Shown: positions 21,112-29,697, counted from the stretch's first letter. The stretch is DNA of 64,000 nucleotides from an uncultured Serinicoccus sp. (GCF_947500995.1 NZ_CANMUA010000004.1:124001-188000); one strand, 5' to 3'. Made by a program: numbers and translations. Notes: a model not told the origin generated them from the letters alone.

Positions 21112-21872
21112 GCGTCCTCGAGGTCCTGGCCATCGTCCTGGCCGGGCTGGCGGCGGGCACCATCAACACGATCGTCGGCTCCGGCACGCTGGTGACCTTC
21201 CCGGTCCTGCTGCTCTTCGGGTACGCCCCGGTGTCGGCCAACATCTCCAACTCCCTGGGCCTGGTGCCCGGCGGGGTGGCGGGGACGTGGGGCTACCGGC
21301 ACGAGCTGCGCACGCTGGGGCCGATGCTGTGGCGGCTGGGGCCGGCCAGCCTGGTGGGGTCCGTCATCGGTGCGCTGCTCCTGCTCGTGCTGCCGCCCGC
21401 GGCGTTCGAGACCATCGTCCCCGTCCTCATCCTCGTGGCGCTGCTGCTCGTCGTCCTCGGGCCGCGGCTGCAGCGGTGGGCGGCCCGGCGGCACGCCGAC
21501 CACATCACCCCGGGGCGCTGGGTCGCCCTCGTCGTGGGCATCCTGCTGTCCGGGGTCTACGGCGGCTACTTCGGCGCGGCGCAGGGGGTGCTGCTGCTGG
21601 GCATCATGAGCATCCTGCTGCCGCTGGGCCTCCAGCAGATCAACGGCATCAAGAACGTGCTGGCCACCATCGCCAACCTCGTGGCGGCGCTCGTCTTCCT
21701 CGTGGTCGCGCCGGACCTCGTGGACTGGACGGTGGTCCTGCTCATCGGCATCGGGTCCATCCTCGGCGGGTTGATCGGGGCTCGCGTCGGGCGCCGGCTG
21801 CCGCCGGCCGTCCTGCGGGGGGTCATCGTCGTCATCGGCACGGTGGCGATCGTCAACCTGCTGCTGACATGA
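21108..21872 (+). CDS. TauE/SafE-family sulfite exporter-like membrane protein
   Basis: The 254-residue polytopic protein has about eight transmembrane helices. The family motif at the N-terminus (AAGTINTIVGSGTLVTFPVL) is repeated in the second half as SGVYGGYFGAAQGVLLLGIM, reflecting the internal duplication of TauE/SafE proteins. Members export sulfite, sulfoacetate or related anions, but the substrate cannot be told here. The GTG start overlaps the ATPase stop by 4 nt. Confidence 0.88.
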   Translation: MSVLEVLAIVLAGLAAGTINTIVGSGTLVTFPVLLLFGYAPVSANISNSLGLVPGGVAGTWGYRHELRTLGPMLWRLGPASLVGSVIGALLLLVLPPAAFETIVPVLILVALLLVVLGPRLQRWAARRHADHITPGRWVALVVGILLSGVYGGYFGAAQGVLLLGIMSILLPLGLQQINGIKNVLATIANLVAALVFLVVAPDLVDWTVVLLIGIGSILGGLIGARVGRRLPPAVLRGVIVVIGTVAIVNLLLT

Positions 21873-22708
21873 GCGAGGCTCCCGCCGGACTGCCACCGGG
21901 GGTCGTGTGGGTCGAAGACCCCCGTGACCCGCGGGTCCGCGACTACTTCCAGCTCACCGACGTGGCGCTGCGCCGCGTCCTGGAGCCGCAGGAGGGCCTC
22001 TACCTCGCCGAGTCCGACAAGGTCATCCGGCGTGCGCTGGCCTCCGGCCACCGGATGCGCTCGCTGCTGCTCACGCCGCGCTGGGCCACCGAGCTGACCG
22101 AGCTCGTCCTCCCGGCCCTCGCGGACGGCATACCGGTGTATGCCGGGAGCCCGGGCGTCATCGATGAGATGACCGGCTTCCACCTCCACCGGGGGGCCAT
22201 CGCGGCCATGCACCGGCCCACGCTGCCCGACGTGGGCGAGGTGGTGGCCGGGGCGCGCAGGGTCGCCGTCCTGGAGGACGTGGTGGACCACACCAACGTG
22301 GGGGCCGCCTTCCGGTCGGCCGCTGCCCTCGGGGTGGACGCCGTGCTGGTGACGCCGCGCTGCGCGGACCCGCTCTACCGCAGGGCCGTCCGGGTCTCGA
22401 TGGGCACCGTCTTCCAGGTGCCGTGGACGCGTATCGACCCGTGGCCCGGGGGCGTGGACGTGCTGCGGGAGGCCGGCTTCACCGTGGCGGCGCTGGCCCT
22501 CGCGCAGGACGCCGTCGACCTCGACGAGCTGGAGGCCCGGCCGCCGGAGCGCCTGGCGCTGGTGCTCGGCACCGAGGGCGACGGGCTCTCGCGCCGGACC
22601 GTCGAGGCGGCGGACCTCGTCGTGCGCATCCCCATGGGCGGGGGCGTCGACAGCCTCAACGTCGCCGCCGCCTCGGCCGTGGCGTTCTGGGCCGTCCGGC
22701 CGCGCTGA
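21869..22708 (+). CDS. SpoU/TrmH-family RNA 2'-O-methyltransferase
   Basis: The 279-residue protein has an N-terminal substrate-binding region and a C-terminal SPOUT knot. The three knot motifs are NVGAAFRSAAALG, LVLGTEGDGLS and IPMGGGVDSLNVAAA. It methylates a ribose in rRNA or tRNA; the site is unknown. The start overlaps the preceding stop (ATGA). It is the last gene of the three-gene operon and is followed by a 280-bp repeat-bearing spacer. Confidence 0.92.
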   Translation: MSEAPAGLPPGVVWVEDPRDPRVRDYFQLTDVALRRVLEPQEGLYLAESDKVIRRALASGHRMRSLLLTPRWATELTELVLPALADGIPVYAGSPGVIDEMTGFHLHRGAIAAMHRPTLPDVGEVVAGARRVAVLEDVVDHTNVGAAFRSAAALGVDAVLVTPRCADPLYRRAVRVSMGTVFQVPWTRIDPWPGGVDVLREAGFTVAALALAQDAVDLDELEARPPERLALVLGTEGDGLSRRTVEAADLVVRIPMGGGVDSLNVAAASAVAFWAVRPR

Positions 22709-22770
22709 GGCCGGCCCTGGTGGTCCGGCCGCGGTGGGGGCGCCACCCTGCGCCACGCCCGTAGCTGTGC

Positions 22771-22957
22771 CGTGTGCAGCTGTGGCCCTCCAGGGGCCAC
22801 GACCGCGCACAACTACCCATGGCGGCCACAGCCGCGGGTGGACTACGCCCGTCCAGGCCCCAGCGGCGCCACCACCTGTGGGGGCGTGTGCAGCTGTGGC
22901 CCTCCAAGGGCCACGACCGCGCACAGCTACAGCACAGCGGGCCACGATCGCGTACAG
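22771..22957. repeat. 46-bp interspersed repeat in a convergent intergenic region
   Basis: Two 46-bp copies (22771-22816 and 22885-22930) differ at only two positions and are 114 bp apart. A third, partial copy of 20 bp (GGGCCACGATCGCGTACAGC-like) lies at about 22938-22957. Each copy contains a hairpin GTGGCCC-TCCA-GGGCCAC-type core. The 280-bp spacer 22709-22988 has no gene I can support and could hold terminators for both flanking genes. Confidence 0.75.
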
Positions 22958-22988
22958 CCGCGGAGGGCTGTGGCAGAGCCGGGACCGG

Positions 22989-24011
22989 TCAGCCGCCCTG
23001 CCGTGCGTCGCGGCGACGGAACAGCCCGGCCAGGACGGCGCCGGAGAGGTTGTGGCAGACCGAGAACACCGCCCCCGGCAGGGCAGCCACCGGCGTGAAG
23101 AAGGTGGCGGCGAGGCCCGAGGCCAGCCCGGAGTTCTGCATGCCCACCTCGATCGCCATCGTGCGGGCCGACCGCTCGCCGACCCCGGTGACGCGGCCGA
23201 CGGCATACCCGATCGACAGGCCGAGCAGGTTGTGCAGGACCACGGCCGCGGCGACGAGCAGGCCGGCCTCGAGGAGCTGGTCGGCCGAGAGCGACACCAC
23301 GAGAGCCACGACGACGCAGATGACGAGGACGGAGAACCACGGCATCAGCGGGAGCACCCGCCGCACGAGGGACGGCAGGAGGAGGCGGACGAGGAGGCCC
23401 AGGACCACCGGCACCAGGACGATGACGACGATGGTGCGGGCCATGCCCCAGCCGTCCACGGGCAGCCGCTCGCCGACCAGCCAGAGCGTCAGCAGGGGCG
23501 TGAGCAGCGGCGACAGCAGGGTGGACACCGAGGTCATGGTGACCGACAGGGCCGTGTCGGCGCGGGCGAGGTAGGCCACGACGTTGCTGGCGGTGCCGCC
23601 GGGCACGCAGCCCACGAGGATGACACCGGCGGCGATCTCGTCCGGGAGCCGCAGCAGCGTGACGACGAGCAGCCCCACGAGGGGCATGACGGCGTACTGC
23701 GCGGCGACCCCGAGCAGCACCGGCAGCGGCCGGCGCAGGACGAGGGCGAAGTCGGGCAGCGTCAGGGTCAGCCCCATCCCGAACATGATGACCCCGAGCA
23801 GCGGCGTGATGAGCCCGGCGCCGCCGGAGACCGGGTCGGCGAAGGCATACCCGATCCCTCCGGCGAGGAGGACGAGCAGCGGGAAGATGGTGACCGCGCG
23901 GTAGGCGCTGCGGTCCTCGGCCCGGGAGGTCGGCGTCGCACCGTCGAGGATGCTCACCGGGTCAGGGTGGCGCACTTCCCGGTATGCCGTGCGAGGCGCG
24001 CGGGTGGACAT
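22989..24011 (-). CDS. Bile acid:sodium symporter family (BASS) transporter
   Basis: The 340-residue protein has nine to ten transmembrane helices. BASS landmarks are FGMGLTLTLPDFALVLRRP, the conserved LVGCVPGGTASNVVAYLARAD-region with its GG and N residues, and EVGMQNSGLASGLA. Relatives move organic anions such as pantoate, pyruvate or bile acids with Na+. ATG 24011 is used; a later GTG would remove a variable N-terminus of about 35 residues. Palindromic DNA lies immediately upstream. Confidence 0.88.
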   Translation of the reverse strand: MSTRAPRTAYREVRHPDPVSILDGATPTSRAEDRSAYRAVTIFPLLVLLAGGIGYAFADPVSGGAGLITPLLGVIMFGMGLTLTLPDFALVLRRPLPVLLGVAAQYAVMPLVGLLVVTLLRLPDEIAAGVILVGCVPGGTASNVVAYLARADTALSVTMTSVSTLLSPLLTPLLTLWLVGERLPVDGWGMARTIVVIVLVPVVLGLLVRLLLPSLVRRVLPLMPWFSVLVICVVVALVVSLSADQLLEAGLLVAAAVVLHNLLGLSIGYAVGRVTGVGERSARTMAIEVGMQNSGLASGLAATFFTPVAALPGAVFSVCHNLSGAVLAGLFRRRDARQGG

Positions 24012-24024
24012 GCGCGGCGACGTG

Positions 24025-24118
24025 GTCCCGTGCGAGTCGGGACCCTGCCCGACTCGCACGGGACGCCAGCCTTCAGGCCGGGACCCTGCCCTGGTCGCAC
24101 GGGACGCCAGCCGTCAGG
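24025..24118. repeat. Long palindrome plus 41-bp tandem duplication downstream of the YbaK gene
   Basis: GTCCCGTGCGAGTCGGG (24025-24041) and CCCGACTCGCACGGGAC (24048-24064) form a perfect 17-bp stem with a 6-nt loop. Overlapping it, a 40-bp unit (24038-24077) is repeated at 24079-24118 with four mismatches, period 41 bp. The second copy runs into the ybaK stop codon. The stem is a good terminator for the - strand ybaK unit and resembles the palindrome at 33953-33992. Confidence 0.8.
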
Positions 24119-24662
24119 CGGGGACCTCCACGGCCAGGCCCTCGACGACCTCGGCGCCCGGCAGCCCGGCAGCCATCGCGCCGGGCAGCCGCAGCTTGCT
24201 GCGCCTCAGGCCCGAGCCCACGACGATCTGTCCGCGCTGCACGACCCGGGCGTCGACCAGCACCGGCCAGTCGCCCGGCACGCCGACCGGGGTGATGCCG
24301 CCGTACTCCATCCCGGTCCTCCCGACGGCGTCGTCCATGGACATGAACGAGCACTTGCGCACGTCGAGACGCTTGCGGACCGTCGTGTTGACGTCGGCCC
24401 GGGTATGCCCGAGCACCAGGACCGCGCACACGCGCTCCTCACCGGCACGCGCCCCGACGATGACGATGCAGTTGGCCATGTCGCGCATGTCCCACCCCGT
24501 GGCCTCCACCAGCACGGCCGTGTCGGCGTGGTCGGGGTCGATCTCGGCCACCTCGACGACGGACACGTCCTGACCGTCCGCCGCCATCGCCTCCAGGGCC
24601 TGCCGGACCGGCTCAGCGAGCAGGTCGGGACGGTCCAGGGCGGGGGTCCAGGTGAGGCTCAC
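24114..24662 (-). CDS. YbaK/EbsC family protein (aminoacyl-tRNA deacylase-like)
   Basis: The 182-residue protein has the YbaK/ProX fold used for hydrolysing mischarged tRNAs. Visible family features are MANCIVIVGARAGEERVCAVLV, the KRLDVRKCSFMS segment with its conserved Lys, and TGMEYGGITPVGVP. The C-terminal VVGSGLRRSKLRLP is also typical. The GTG start overlaps the stop of the upstream YbhB gene (GTGA). The exact tRNA substrate is unknown. Confidence 0.88.
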   Translation of the reverse strand: MSLTWTPALDRPDLLAEPVRQALEAMAADGQDVSVVEVAEIDPDHADTAVLVEATGWDMRDMANCIVIVGARAGEERVCAVLVLGHTRADVNTTVRKRLDVRKCSFMSMDDAVGRTGMEYGGITPVGVPGDWPVLVDARVVQRGQIVVGSGLRRSKLRLPGAMAAGLPGAEVVEGLAVEVPA

Positions 24663-25189
24663 AGCTGGTAGGTGCCGGTGATCGACCCGCGGGCCAGCAC
24701 GTTGCCGAGCGTCATGAACTGGGCCTTGGCGAGCGAGCTGGAGGCGTCGAGCCCGGTGTCGTCGGTGTCCAGCGCCCAGACGGTGAAGACGTAGCGGTGC
24801 GGCACGTCGCCCTCCGGCGGGGCGCAGCCGGCCCAGTCGTGGGTGCCGAAGTCGTTGGCGAGGGTCATGGCCCCCTCGCCGAGCTCGTGCCCCTCCTCCC
24901 CGGCACCGGTGGCCAGGGAGGTGACGTCGGCGGGCAGGCCCAGGACCGCCCAGTGCGAGAAGCCGCCGACGACCGGGGCGTCCGGGTCGTGGCAGACGAG
25001 CAGGTAGGACCTGGTGCCCTCCGGCGCCCCCGACCAGGACAGCTGCGGCGAGGTGTTGCCCTGGCCGTAACCAGCGGACTCCGGCAGCGGGGACCCGTCG
25101 GTGAAGTCCGTGCTGGTCACCTGCAGCTCGGCCGGCGCGGCCGGGAGGGTGTCGACGGGGTGGGGGGCAAGGGTGCGCTCCAGACTCAT
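24659..25189 (-). CDS. YbhB/YbcL family (Raf kinase inhibitor-like, PEBP) protein
   Basis: The 176-residue protein is a bacterial phosphatidylethanolamine-binding-like protein. Characteristic segments are GNTSPQLSWSGAPEGTRSY, CHDPDAP, FSHWAVLGLP, the GCAPPEGD pocket and HRYVFTVWALD. Its role in bacteria is poorly defined. ATG 25189 lies 7 nt after TAGGTT (complement of 25197-25202), which decides the start. It is the first gene of a two-gene unit with the YbaK gene. Confidence 0.9.
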   Translation of the reverse strand: MSLERTLAPHPVDTLPAAPAELQVTSTDFTDGSPLPESAGYGQGNTSPQLSWSGAPEGTRSYLLVCHDPDAPVVGGFSHWAVLGLPADVTSLATGAGEEGHELGEGAMTLANDFGTHDWAGCAPPEGDVPHRYVFTVWALDTDDTGLDASSSLAKAQFMTLGNVLARGSITGTYQL

Positions 25190-25196
25190 GTCCCCG

Positions 25197-25202
25197 AACC
25201 TA
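25197..25202 (-). promoter_or_regulatory. -10 element TAGGTT of the ybhB-ybaK unit
   Basis: The complement of AACCTA lies 7 nt upstream of ATG 25189 on the - strand, matching the leaderless pattern seen elsewhere in the window. Confidence 0.6.
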
Positions 25203-25229
25203 ACGCGACCGCCGCGGGGTCGCACGTGG

Positions 25230-25256
25230 TGGTCGGGGTGGTCAGGATGGTCGGGG
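25230..25256. repeat. Three 9-bp tandem repeats in the ybhB/dinB divergent spacer
   Basis: TGGTCGGGG, TGGTCAGGA and TGGTCGGGG occur head-to-tail. The array lies 22 bp upstream of the DNA polymerase IV start. Confidence 0.7.
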
Positions 25257-25277
25257 GTGCGTGGCACAGTGGGCGCC

Positions 25278-26732
25278 ATGGCGAGCGAGGGACGTCGGTG
25301 CATCATGCACCTCGACCTCGACGCCTTCTTCGCCGCCGTCGAGCAGCGCGACAAGCCCTCGCTGCGGGGCCGCCCGGTCATCGTCGGCGGTCTCGGCGGC
25401 CGAAGCGTGGTGTCCACGGCGTCCTACGAGGCACGCCGGTTCGGTGCGCGCTCCGCGATGCCCACCATCGAGGCCCGGCGCCGCTGCCCGCCCGGGACGG
25501 CCTTCCTCTCCGGCCGCTTCGAGGCATACCGCGCGTCGTCGGCGGTCGTCATGGGCATCCTGCGGGGGCGCTCGACCCTCGTCGAGCAGGTGTCGGTGGA
25601 CGAGGCGTATGTCGATCTCACGCCGCCCGAGGGCCCGCTCGGCTGGGACGACGCCGACCTCGAGCGGTGGTGCCGGGACCTGCTCGCCGAGATCACCGAG
25701 GCGACGGGCGGGCTGACCGCGTCGGTCGGGCTGGCGCCGAGCAAGATGATGGCCAAGCTGGCCAGCGAGATGGACAAGCCGGCAGGGGTGACCGTGGTGC
25801 GGCCGGGGGAGGAGCTCGAGGTGCTGCACGGCTTGTCGGTGCGCGCGATCCCGGGTATCGGCCCCGCGACCGGGGCACGGTTGCACGGCTTCGGCGTCGA
25901 CACCGTCGCCGACCTCGCTCGCATGTCCGAGCCCGACCTCGTCTCGATCTTCGGCACTGCCCAGGGCGGGGCCCTGCACCGGCTCTCCCGGGCCGAGGAC
26001 GACCGCCCGGTCGTCGTCGAGCGGGAGGCGAAGTCGATCTCTCACGAGGAGACCTTCGAGACCGACGTGGTGGACCGGGGCCACCTGGAGTCCGAGCTGG
26101 GGCGCATGGCGCAGGGGCTCGCCCGCAGGCTGGAGAGCGCCGGCGTCTTCGCGCGGACGATCACCGTCAAGGCGCGTCAGCACGACTTCACCACGCAGAC
26201 GCGCTCGGGGACGTTGCCCTTCGCGACGGGCGACGCGGGGATCATCCTGCGCGAGGGGCGCCGGCTCCTCGGGTCGGTCGACGTCACGAGCGGGCTGCGG
26301 CTGCTCGGGCTCGGCGTGGCCGGCCTCACCGCGCACGCGCAGGAGGAGCTGCTGCTCGAGACCGCCTATCCCGCCGCGGGACGGGTGGAGCTGCCCGATG
26401 CCGTCGGGGGTGCGGGCCTCGACGAGGCGGCTGGTGCGGACGGCGAGGCCCCACGGCCCGACGCCCCGGGGGAGGAGACCGAACCGACGACGGAGCAGGA
26501 GCACCGGCCGCTCGCCGGTCGTCCTCCGCCGGGGTGGCGCACCGGGCAGGACGTGCGCCACGACGAGCACGGCGCCGGCTGGGTGTGGGGGAGCGGGCGG
26601 GGTGTGGTGACGGTGCGCTTCGAGGGCCCACGCACCGCCCCGGGACCGGTCCGGACCTTCGCCGACGACGACCCGGCACTGCACCCGGCCGACCCGCCGG
26701 AGTGGCGTGACGACCCGCCAGGGGAGGGCTGA
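25278..26732 (+). CDS. dinB: DNA polymerase IV (Y family)
   Basis: This translesion polymerase copies damaged templates with low fidelity. The 484-residue product has the catalytic motifs DLDAFFAAVEQ (Asp13) and SVDEAYVDL (Asp108, Glu109). It also has GLAPSKMMAKLAS and the helix-hairpin-helix IPGIGPATGARLHGFG, then the little-finger domain. An 85-residue extension ends in GAGWVWGSGRGVVTVRFEG, a C-terminal module seen in some actinobacterial DinB proteins. No canonical beta-clamp motif QxxLxLF is obvious near the end. ATG 25278 is the likely start; ATG 25305 would trim the leader. Confidence 0.93.
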   Translation: MASEGRRCIMHLDLDAFFAAVEQRDKPSLRGRPVIVGGLGGRSVVSTASYEARRFGARSAMPTIEARRRCPPGTAFLSGRFEAYRASSAVVMGILRGRSTLVEQVSVDEAYVDLTPPEGPLGWDDADLERWCRDLLAEITEATGGLTASVGLAPSKMMAKLASEMDKPAGVTVVRPGEELEVLHGLSVRAIPGIGPATGARLHGFGVDTVADLARMSEPDLVSIFGTAQGGALHRLSRAEDDRPVVVEREAKSISHEETFETDVVDRGHLESELGRMAQGLARRLESAGVFARTITVKARQHDFTTQTRSGTLPFATGDAGIILREGRRLLGSVDVTSGLRLLGLGVAGLTAHAQEELLLETAYPAAGRVELPDAVGGAGLDEAAGADGEAPRPDAPGEETEPTTEQEHRPLAGRPPPGWRTGQDVRHDEHGAGWVWGSGRGVVTVRFEGPRTAPGPVRTFADDDPALHPADPPEWRDDPPGEG

Positions 26733-26802
26733 CGCCGACCCGCCGGAGCGGCGCGAGGCGCTACGGGGGCCGGGCCCTTGAGGCCGCGCCGGAGTGGCGT
26801 GA
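26695..26802. repeat. 16-bp motif repeated three times with 46-bp spacing across the dinB stop
   Basis: CGCCGGAGTGGCGTGA occurs at 26695-26710 and 26787-26802, with a diverged copy CGCCGGAGCGGCGCGA at 26741-26756. The copies are exactly 46 bp apart, but the sequence between them is not conserved. Confidence 0.7.
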
Positions 26803-26871
26803 TGCGCCCGCGGAGCGTGCTAGCCTTGACGGTCGTTGCGCACTTCCCACAGGTGCCGCGACAACACCCGT

Positions 26872-26958
26872 GTCCGGGTGGCGGAATGGCAGACGCGCTA
26901 GCTTGAGGTGCTAGTGCCCTTAACGGGCGTGGGGGTTCAAGTCCCCCTCCGGACACCA
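26872..26958 (+). tRNA. tRNA-Leu (anticodon GAG), CCA encoded
   Basis: The sequence folds as a class II tRNA. The acceptor GTCCGGG pairs with TCCGGAC (one G-T), the anticodon stem is CTAGC/GCTAG, and the loop TTGAGGT gives anticodon GAG at 26905-26907. There is a long variable arm (TGCCCTTAACGGGCG) and a T arm GGGGGTTCAAGTCCCCC. The discriminator is A and CCA is encoded at 26956-26958. It reads CUC and CUU leucine codons. Confidence 0.97.
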
Positions 26959-26977
26959 TGGTCCTGGACCAGGACAC

Positions 26978-27014
26978 GCAGTCAGCCCCGAGCCCTCGGC
27001 TCGGGGCTGGCTGC
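26978..27014 (+). terminator. Stem-loop terminator after tRNA-Leu
   Basis: CAGCCCCGAGCC (26983-26994), loop CTC, GGCTCGGGGCTG (26998-27009) make a perfect 12-bp stem. Outer bases 26978-26982 and 27010-27014 extend it to 17 pairs with one T-G. It begins 20 nt after the tRNA 3' end. Confidence 0.85.
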
Positions 27015-27134
27015 GTCGGAGGGGGGTGACCACCTGGTCGCCGGACGGACCCCGACGCGCGCGGGCCGCAGCGGTGGGGCAGGCTGAGACGGTCGCCGCC
27101 GGCGCACCTTCGCCCCGATCCGCCCGGAGGCCCC

Positions 27135-28838
27135 ATGAGGACAGCAGACCTACGTGCCCGCTACTGGCGCATCGTCCTCTTCTTCGGGCGGGTGACGCTG
27201 GGCTTCATCTGGTGGGAGATCGTGCTGCGTCGCGTGGGCCTGGGCCGGCTCACCGACCGCACCCGGACCGAGCGGGTCCGACGCACGGCCGTGCGGTTCC
27301 GGGCGTTGGCCGTGTCCATGGGTGGCCTGATGATCAAGGTCGGTCAGTTCCTGTCAGCGCGGCTGGACGTGCTTCCTCCCGAGGTGACCCAGGAGCTGGC
27401 CGGGCTCCAGGACGAGGTCCCCGCCGAGGACGTGGCCGCCATCCGTGCCGTGGCCCGGTCCGAGCTGAACCGTCCGGTGGACGAGCGCTTCGCCTGGTTC
27501 CAGGAGACACCGCTGGCGGCGGCGTCGCTGGGGCAGGTGCACCGCGCTCGGCTGCGTCCGGCCGAGGCCGAGGAGCTCGGATTCGAGGACGTCGTGGTGA
27601 AGGTGCAGCGCCCGCACATCCGGCAGGTCATCGAGGTGGACCTGGCGGCGCTGCGGCGGGTCGGTGGCTGGATGGAGCGTTACCGGCCCATCCGGCAGCG
27701 GGCCGACGTGCGGGCGTTGGTCGAGGAGTTCGCCACCACCACCCTGCAGGAGGTCGACTACGTCGCCGAGGCGCTCAACGCGGAGACCTTCGCGGACAAC
27801 TTCGCCTCCGACCCGAGGGTGGGCGTGCCCGTCGTGGTGTGGGAGCTCAGCAGCCGCCGGGTGCTCACCCTGGAGGACGTCTCGGCCATCAAGCTGGCGG
27901 ACACCGCCGCGATCTCTGCCGCGGGGATCGACGGTGGCGAGGTGGCCCAGGTGCTGGCGCAGACCTTCCTGCAGCAGATCTTCACCGACGCGTTCTTCCA
28001 TGCCGACCCGCACCCCGGCAACCTCTTCGTCACCCCGCGTCGCGGCACCGCGCCCGGCGCCCCCGACACCCCGGACACCCCTGACTGGACCCTGACGTTC
28101 ATCGACTTCGGCATGGTCGGTCACATCCCTGACGAGCTGCGCGCCGGGCTGCGCGAGATCCTGGTCGCGGTGGGCCTGCGGGACGCGACCCGCTTCGTCG
28201 CAGGGCTGTCCCGGCTGGACCTGCTGCTCCCCGGGGCCGACCTCTCCCTCATCGAGTCCGCCGCCGAGCAGGTGTTCGAGCGCTTCGGCGGCCTCCGGAT
28301 CGACGAGCTCCAGCAGATCCCCCCGGAGGACCTGGTGCGCTTCGGCCTGCAGTTCCGGGAGCTGCTGCGCGAGCTGCCGTTCCAGGTCCCGGAGAACCTG
28401 CTGCTGCTGGGCAGGTCGATGGGCATCCTGTCCGGCATCTGCACCGGCCTGGACCCCGAGTTCGACGCCTGGGGCACCATCACCCCCTACGCACGTCGGC
28501 TGCTGGAGGAGGAACGGCAGGGACTGCCCCGCACCGTGGTCGAGCAGGCCCTGGCCCTCAGCCGGCTCGCGCTGGTGCTGCCGGGCCGGGCGGACCGGGT
28601 CCTGACCCAGGCGGAGCGTGGCGAGCTGGCGGTCCGGACCCCGGCCCTGACCGCGCTGGTGGCCCGGGTCGAACGGTCGGTGACGCGGCTCACGATGGTG
28701 CTGGTCTTCACCGCGCTGCTGCTCGCCGGGGCCATCCTGCACTCCTCGGGCGAGGTGCTCGGTCGCCTCCTCATGGCGGCGTCGCTGCTGCCCCTCGGCT
28801 GGTCGCTCGCCAGTGGCATCCGTCGCGGGCGGTCGTGA
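27135..28838 (+). CDS. AarF/UbiB/ABC1 family atypical kinase
   Basis: The 567-residue protein has the ABC1/UbiB kinase-like domain. The family KxGQ motif (KVGQFLSAR, about 69-77), the Ala-rich loop AAASLGQVH, VKVQRP, the catalytic HADPHPGN and the metal-binding IDFGMVG are all present. Two C-terminal transmembrane helices (about 510-560) anchor it. UbiB-type proteins support isoprenoid-quinone or lipid metabolism by an unclear ATP-dependent mechanism. It is a single gene between the tRNA terminator and a convergent esterase, and it lacks the GGTATGCC octamer common elsewhere. Confidence 0.92.
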   Translation: MRTADLRARYWRIVLFFGRVTLGFIWWEIVLRRVGLGRLTDRTRTERVRRTAVRFRALAVSMGGLMIKVGQFLSARLDVLPPEVTQELAGLQDEVPAEDVAAIRAVARSELNRPVDERFAWFQETPLAAASLGQVHRARLRPAEAEELGFEDVVVKVQRPHIRQVIEVDLAALRRVGGWMERYRPIRQRADVRALVEEFATTTLQEVDYVAEALNAETFADNFASDPRVGVPVVVWELSSRRVLTLEDVSAIKLADTAAISAAGIDGGEVAQVLAQTFLQQIFTDAFFHADPHPGNLFVTPRRGTAPGAPDTPDTPDWTLTFIDFGMVGHIPDELRAGLREILVAVGLRDATRFVAGLSRLDLLLPGADLSLIESAAEQVFERFGGLRIDELQQIPPEDLVRFGLQFRELLRELPFQVPENLLLLGRSMGILSGICTGLDPEFDAWGTITPYARRLLEEERQGLPRTVVEQALALSRLALVLPGRADRVLTQAERGELAVRTPALTALVARVERSVTRLTMVLVFTALLLAGAILHSSGEVLGRLLMAASLLPLGWSLASGIRRGRS

Positions 28839-28914
28839 TCCAGCGTTCCCCCGGGCCCGATGCACCGATCAGCGACGTCCAAAACCGGTTCCCCGGCCCT
28901 GATCCAGACGTGGC

Positions 28915-29697
28915 TCAGCCCGAGGTGCGGCTGTCGAGAGGCAGCCAGGCGAGCACCTCTTGGATGACCGAATCCCAGTAGTCCCAGGTGTGGTCGGCGG
29001 GCGCGTAGCTGTCCGTGACGTCGACGCCGCGGTCACGGGCCTGCGCGACGAACCGCTCGGAGTGCCCCAGCAGGATGTCCTGGGTGCCGCAGGCCACGAA
29101 CAGTCCGGGCAGCGCCCGCGGGTCGGCCTGGTCGAGCAGGTGGAAGAGGTCGCCCGGCGTGCCCTGGACCGGGTCGTCACCGAGGACCAGCCGCAGGGTC
29201 TCGTCCCGGTCGCCCCGGGCGCGCAGCCCGGCCAGGTCGAGCGCGCCCGACAGCGAGGCCGCCGCGGCGAAGCGCCCGGGCTGGCGCAGCGCCAGCTGCA
29301 GCGCGCCGTAGCCGCCCATGGACAGCCCGGCGACGAAGGTCCGCTCCCGCTCGGTCGACACCCGGAACAGCTGGGAGACGACCTGCGGCAGCTCCTCGGA
29401 GACGAAGGTCCAGTAGCGCCCGCCGTGCCGCATGTCGGTGTAGAAGCTGCGGTGCACCGCCGGCATGACGACCGCCAGCCCCAGCGCCTCGGCATACCGC
29501 TCGATCGAGGTCCGACGCGACCAGATGGTGTCGTCGTCGCTCAACCCGTGCAGGAGGTAGAGCACCGGTGGCGGCTCGTCCGAGGGTGGCGGCTCGTCGG
29601 TGCCGATCCGGGTCTCCACGCGCTGCGGCAGGACCACCGTCATGGAGGTCGACAGCTCGAGGGCGTCGGAGAAGAAGTCGCAGCGGATGAGGGCCAT
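28915..29697 (-). CDS. Alpha/beta-hydrolase esterase (EstA/esterase D-like)
   Basis: The 260-residue protein has the nucleophile elbow GLSMGGYGA (Ser126), the oxyanion region YLLHGLSDD, and candidate Asp and His in CGTQDILLG and PADHTWDYW. It resembles tributyrin esterases and the esterase D/S-formylglutathione hydrolase group. No signal peptide is present, so it is cytoplasmic. ATG 29697 is preceded by AGGAGAGA on the - strand. The 76-bp spacer to the AarF gene has no clear terminator. Confidence 0.88.
   Translation of the reverse strand: MALIRCDFFSDALELSTSMTVVLPQRVETRIGTDEPPPSDEPPPVLYLLHGLSDDDTIWSRRTSIERYAEALGLAVVMPAVHRSFYTDMRHGGRYWTFVSEELPQVVSQLFRVSTERERTFVAGLSMGGYGALQLALRQPGRFAAAASLSGALDLAGLRARGDRDETLRLVLGDDPVQGTPGDLFHLLDQADPRALPGLFVACGTQDILLGHSERFVAQARDRGVDVTDSYAPADHTWDYWDSVIQEVLAWLPLDSRTSG

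Noticed and set aside
22771-22957. CRISPR array
   Set aside because: Only two good repeats, spaced 114 bp, plus a fragment. No cas genes are in the window, and the RecB-like nuclease at 48190-49014 is a stand-alone housekeeping type.
26733-26871. A separate small gene between dinB and tRNA-Leu
   Set aside because: No start with ribosome site or leaderless box, and the sequence holds only the 46-bp-phased repeat and the tRNA promoter region.
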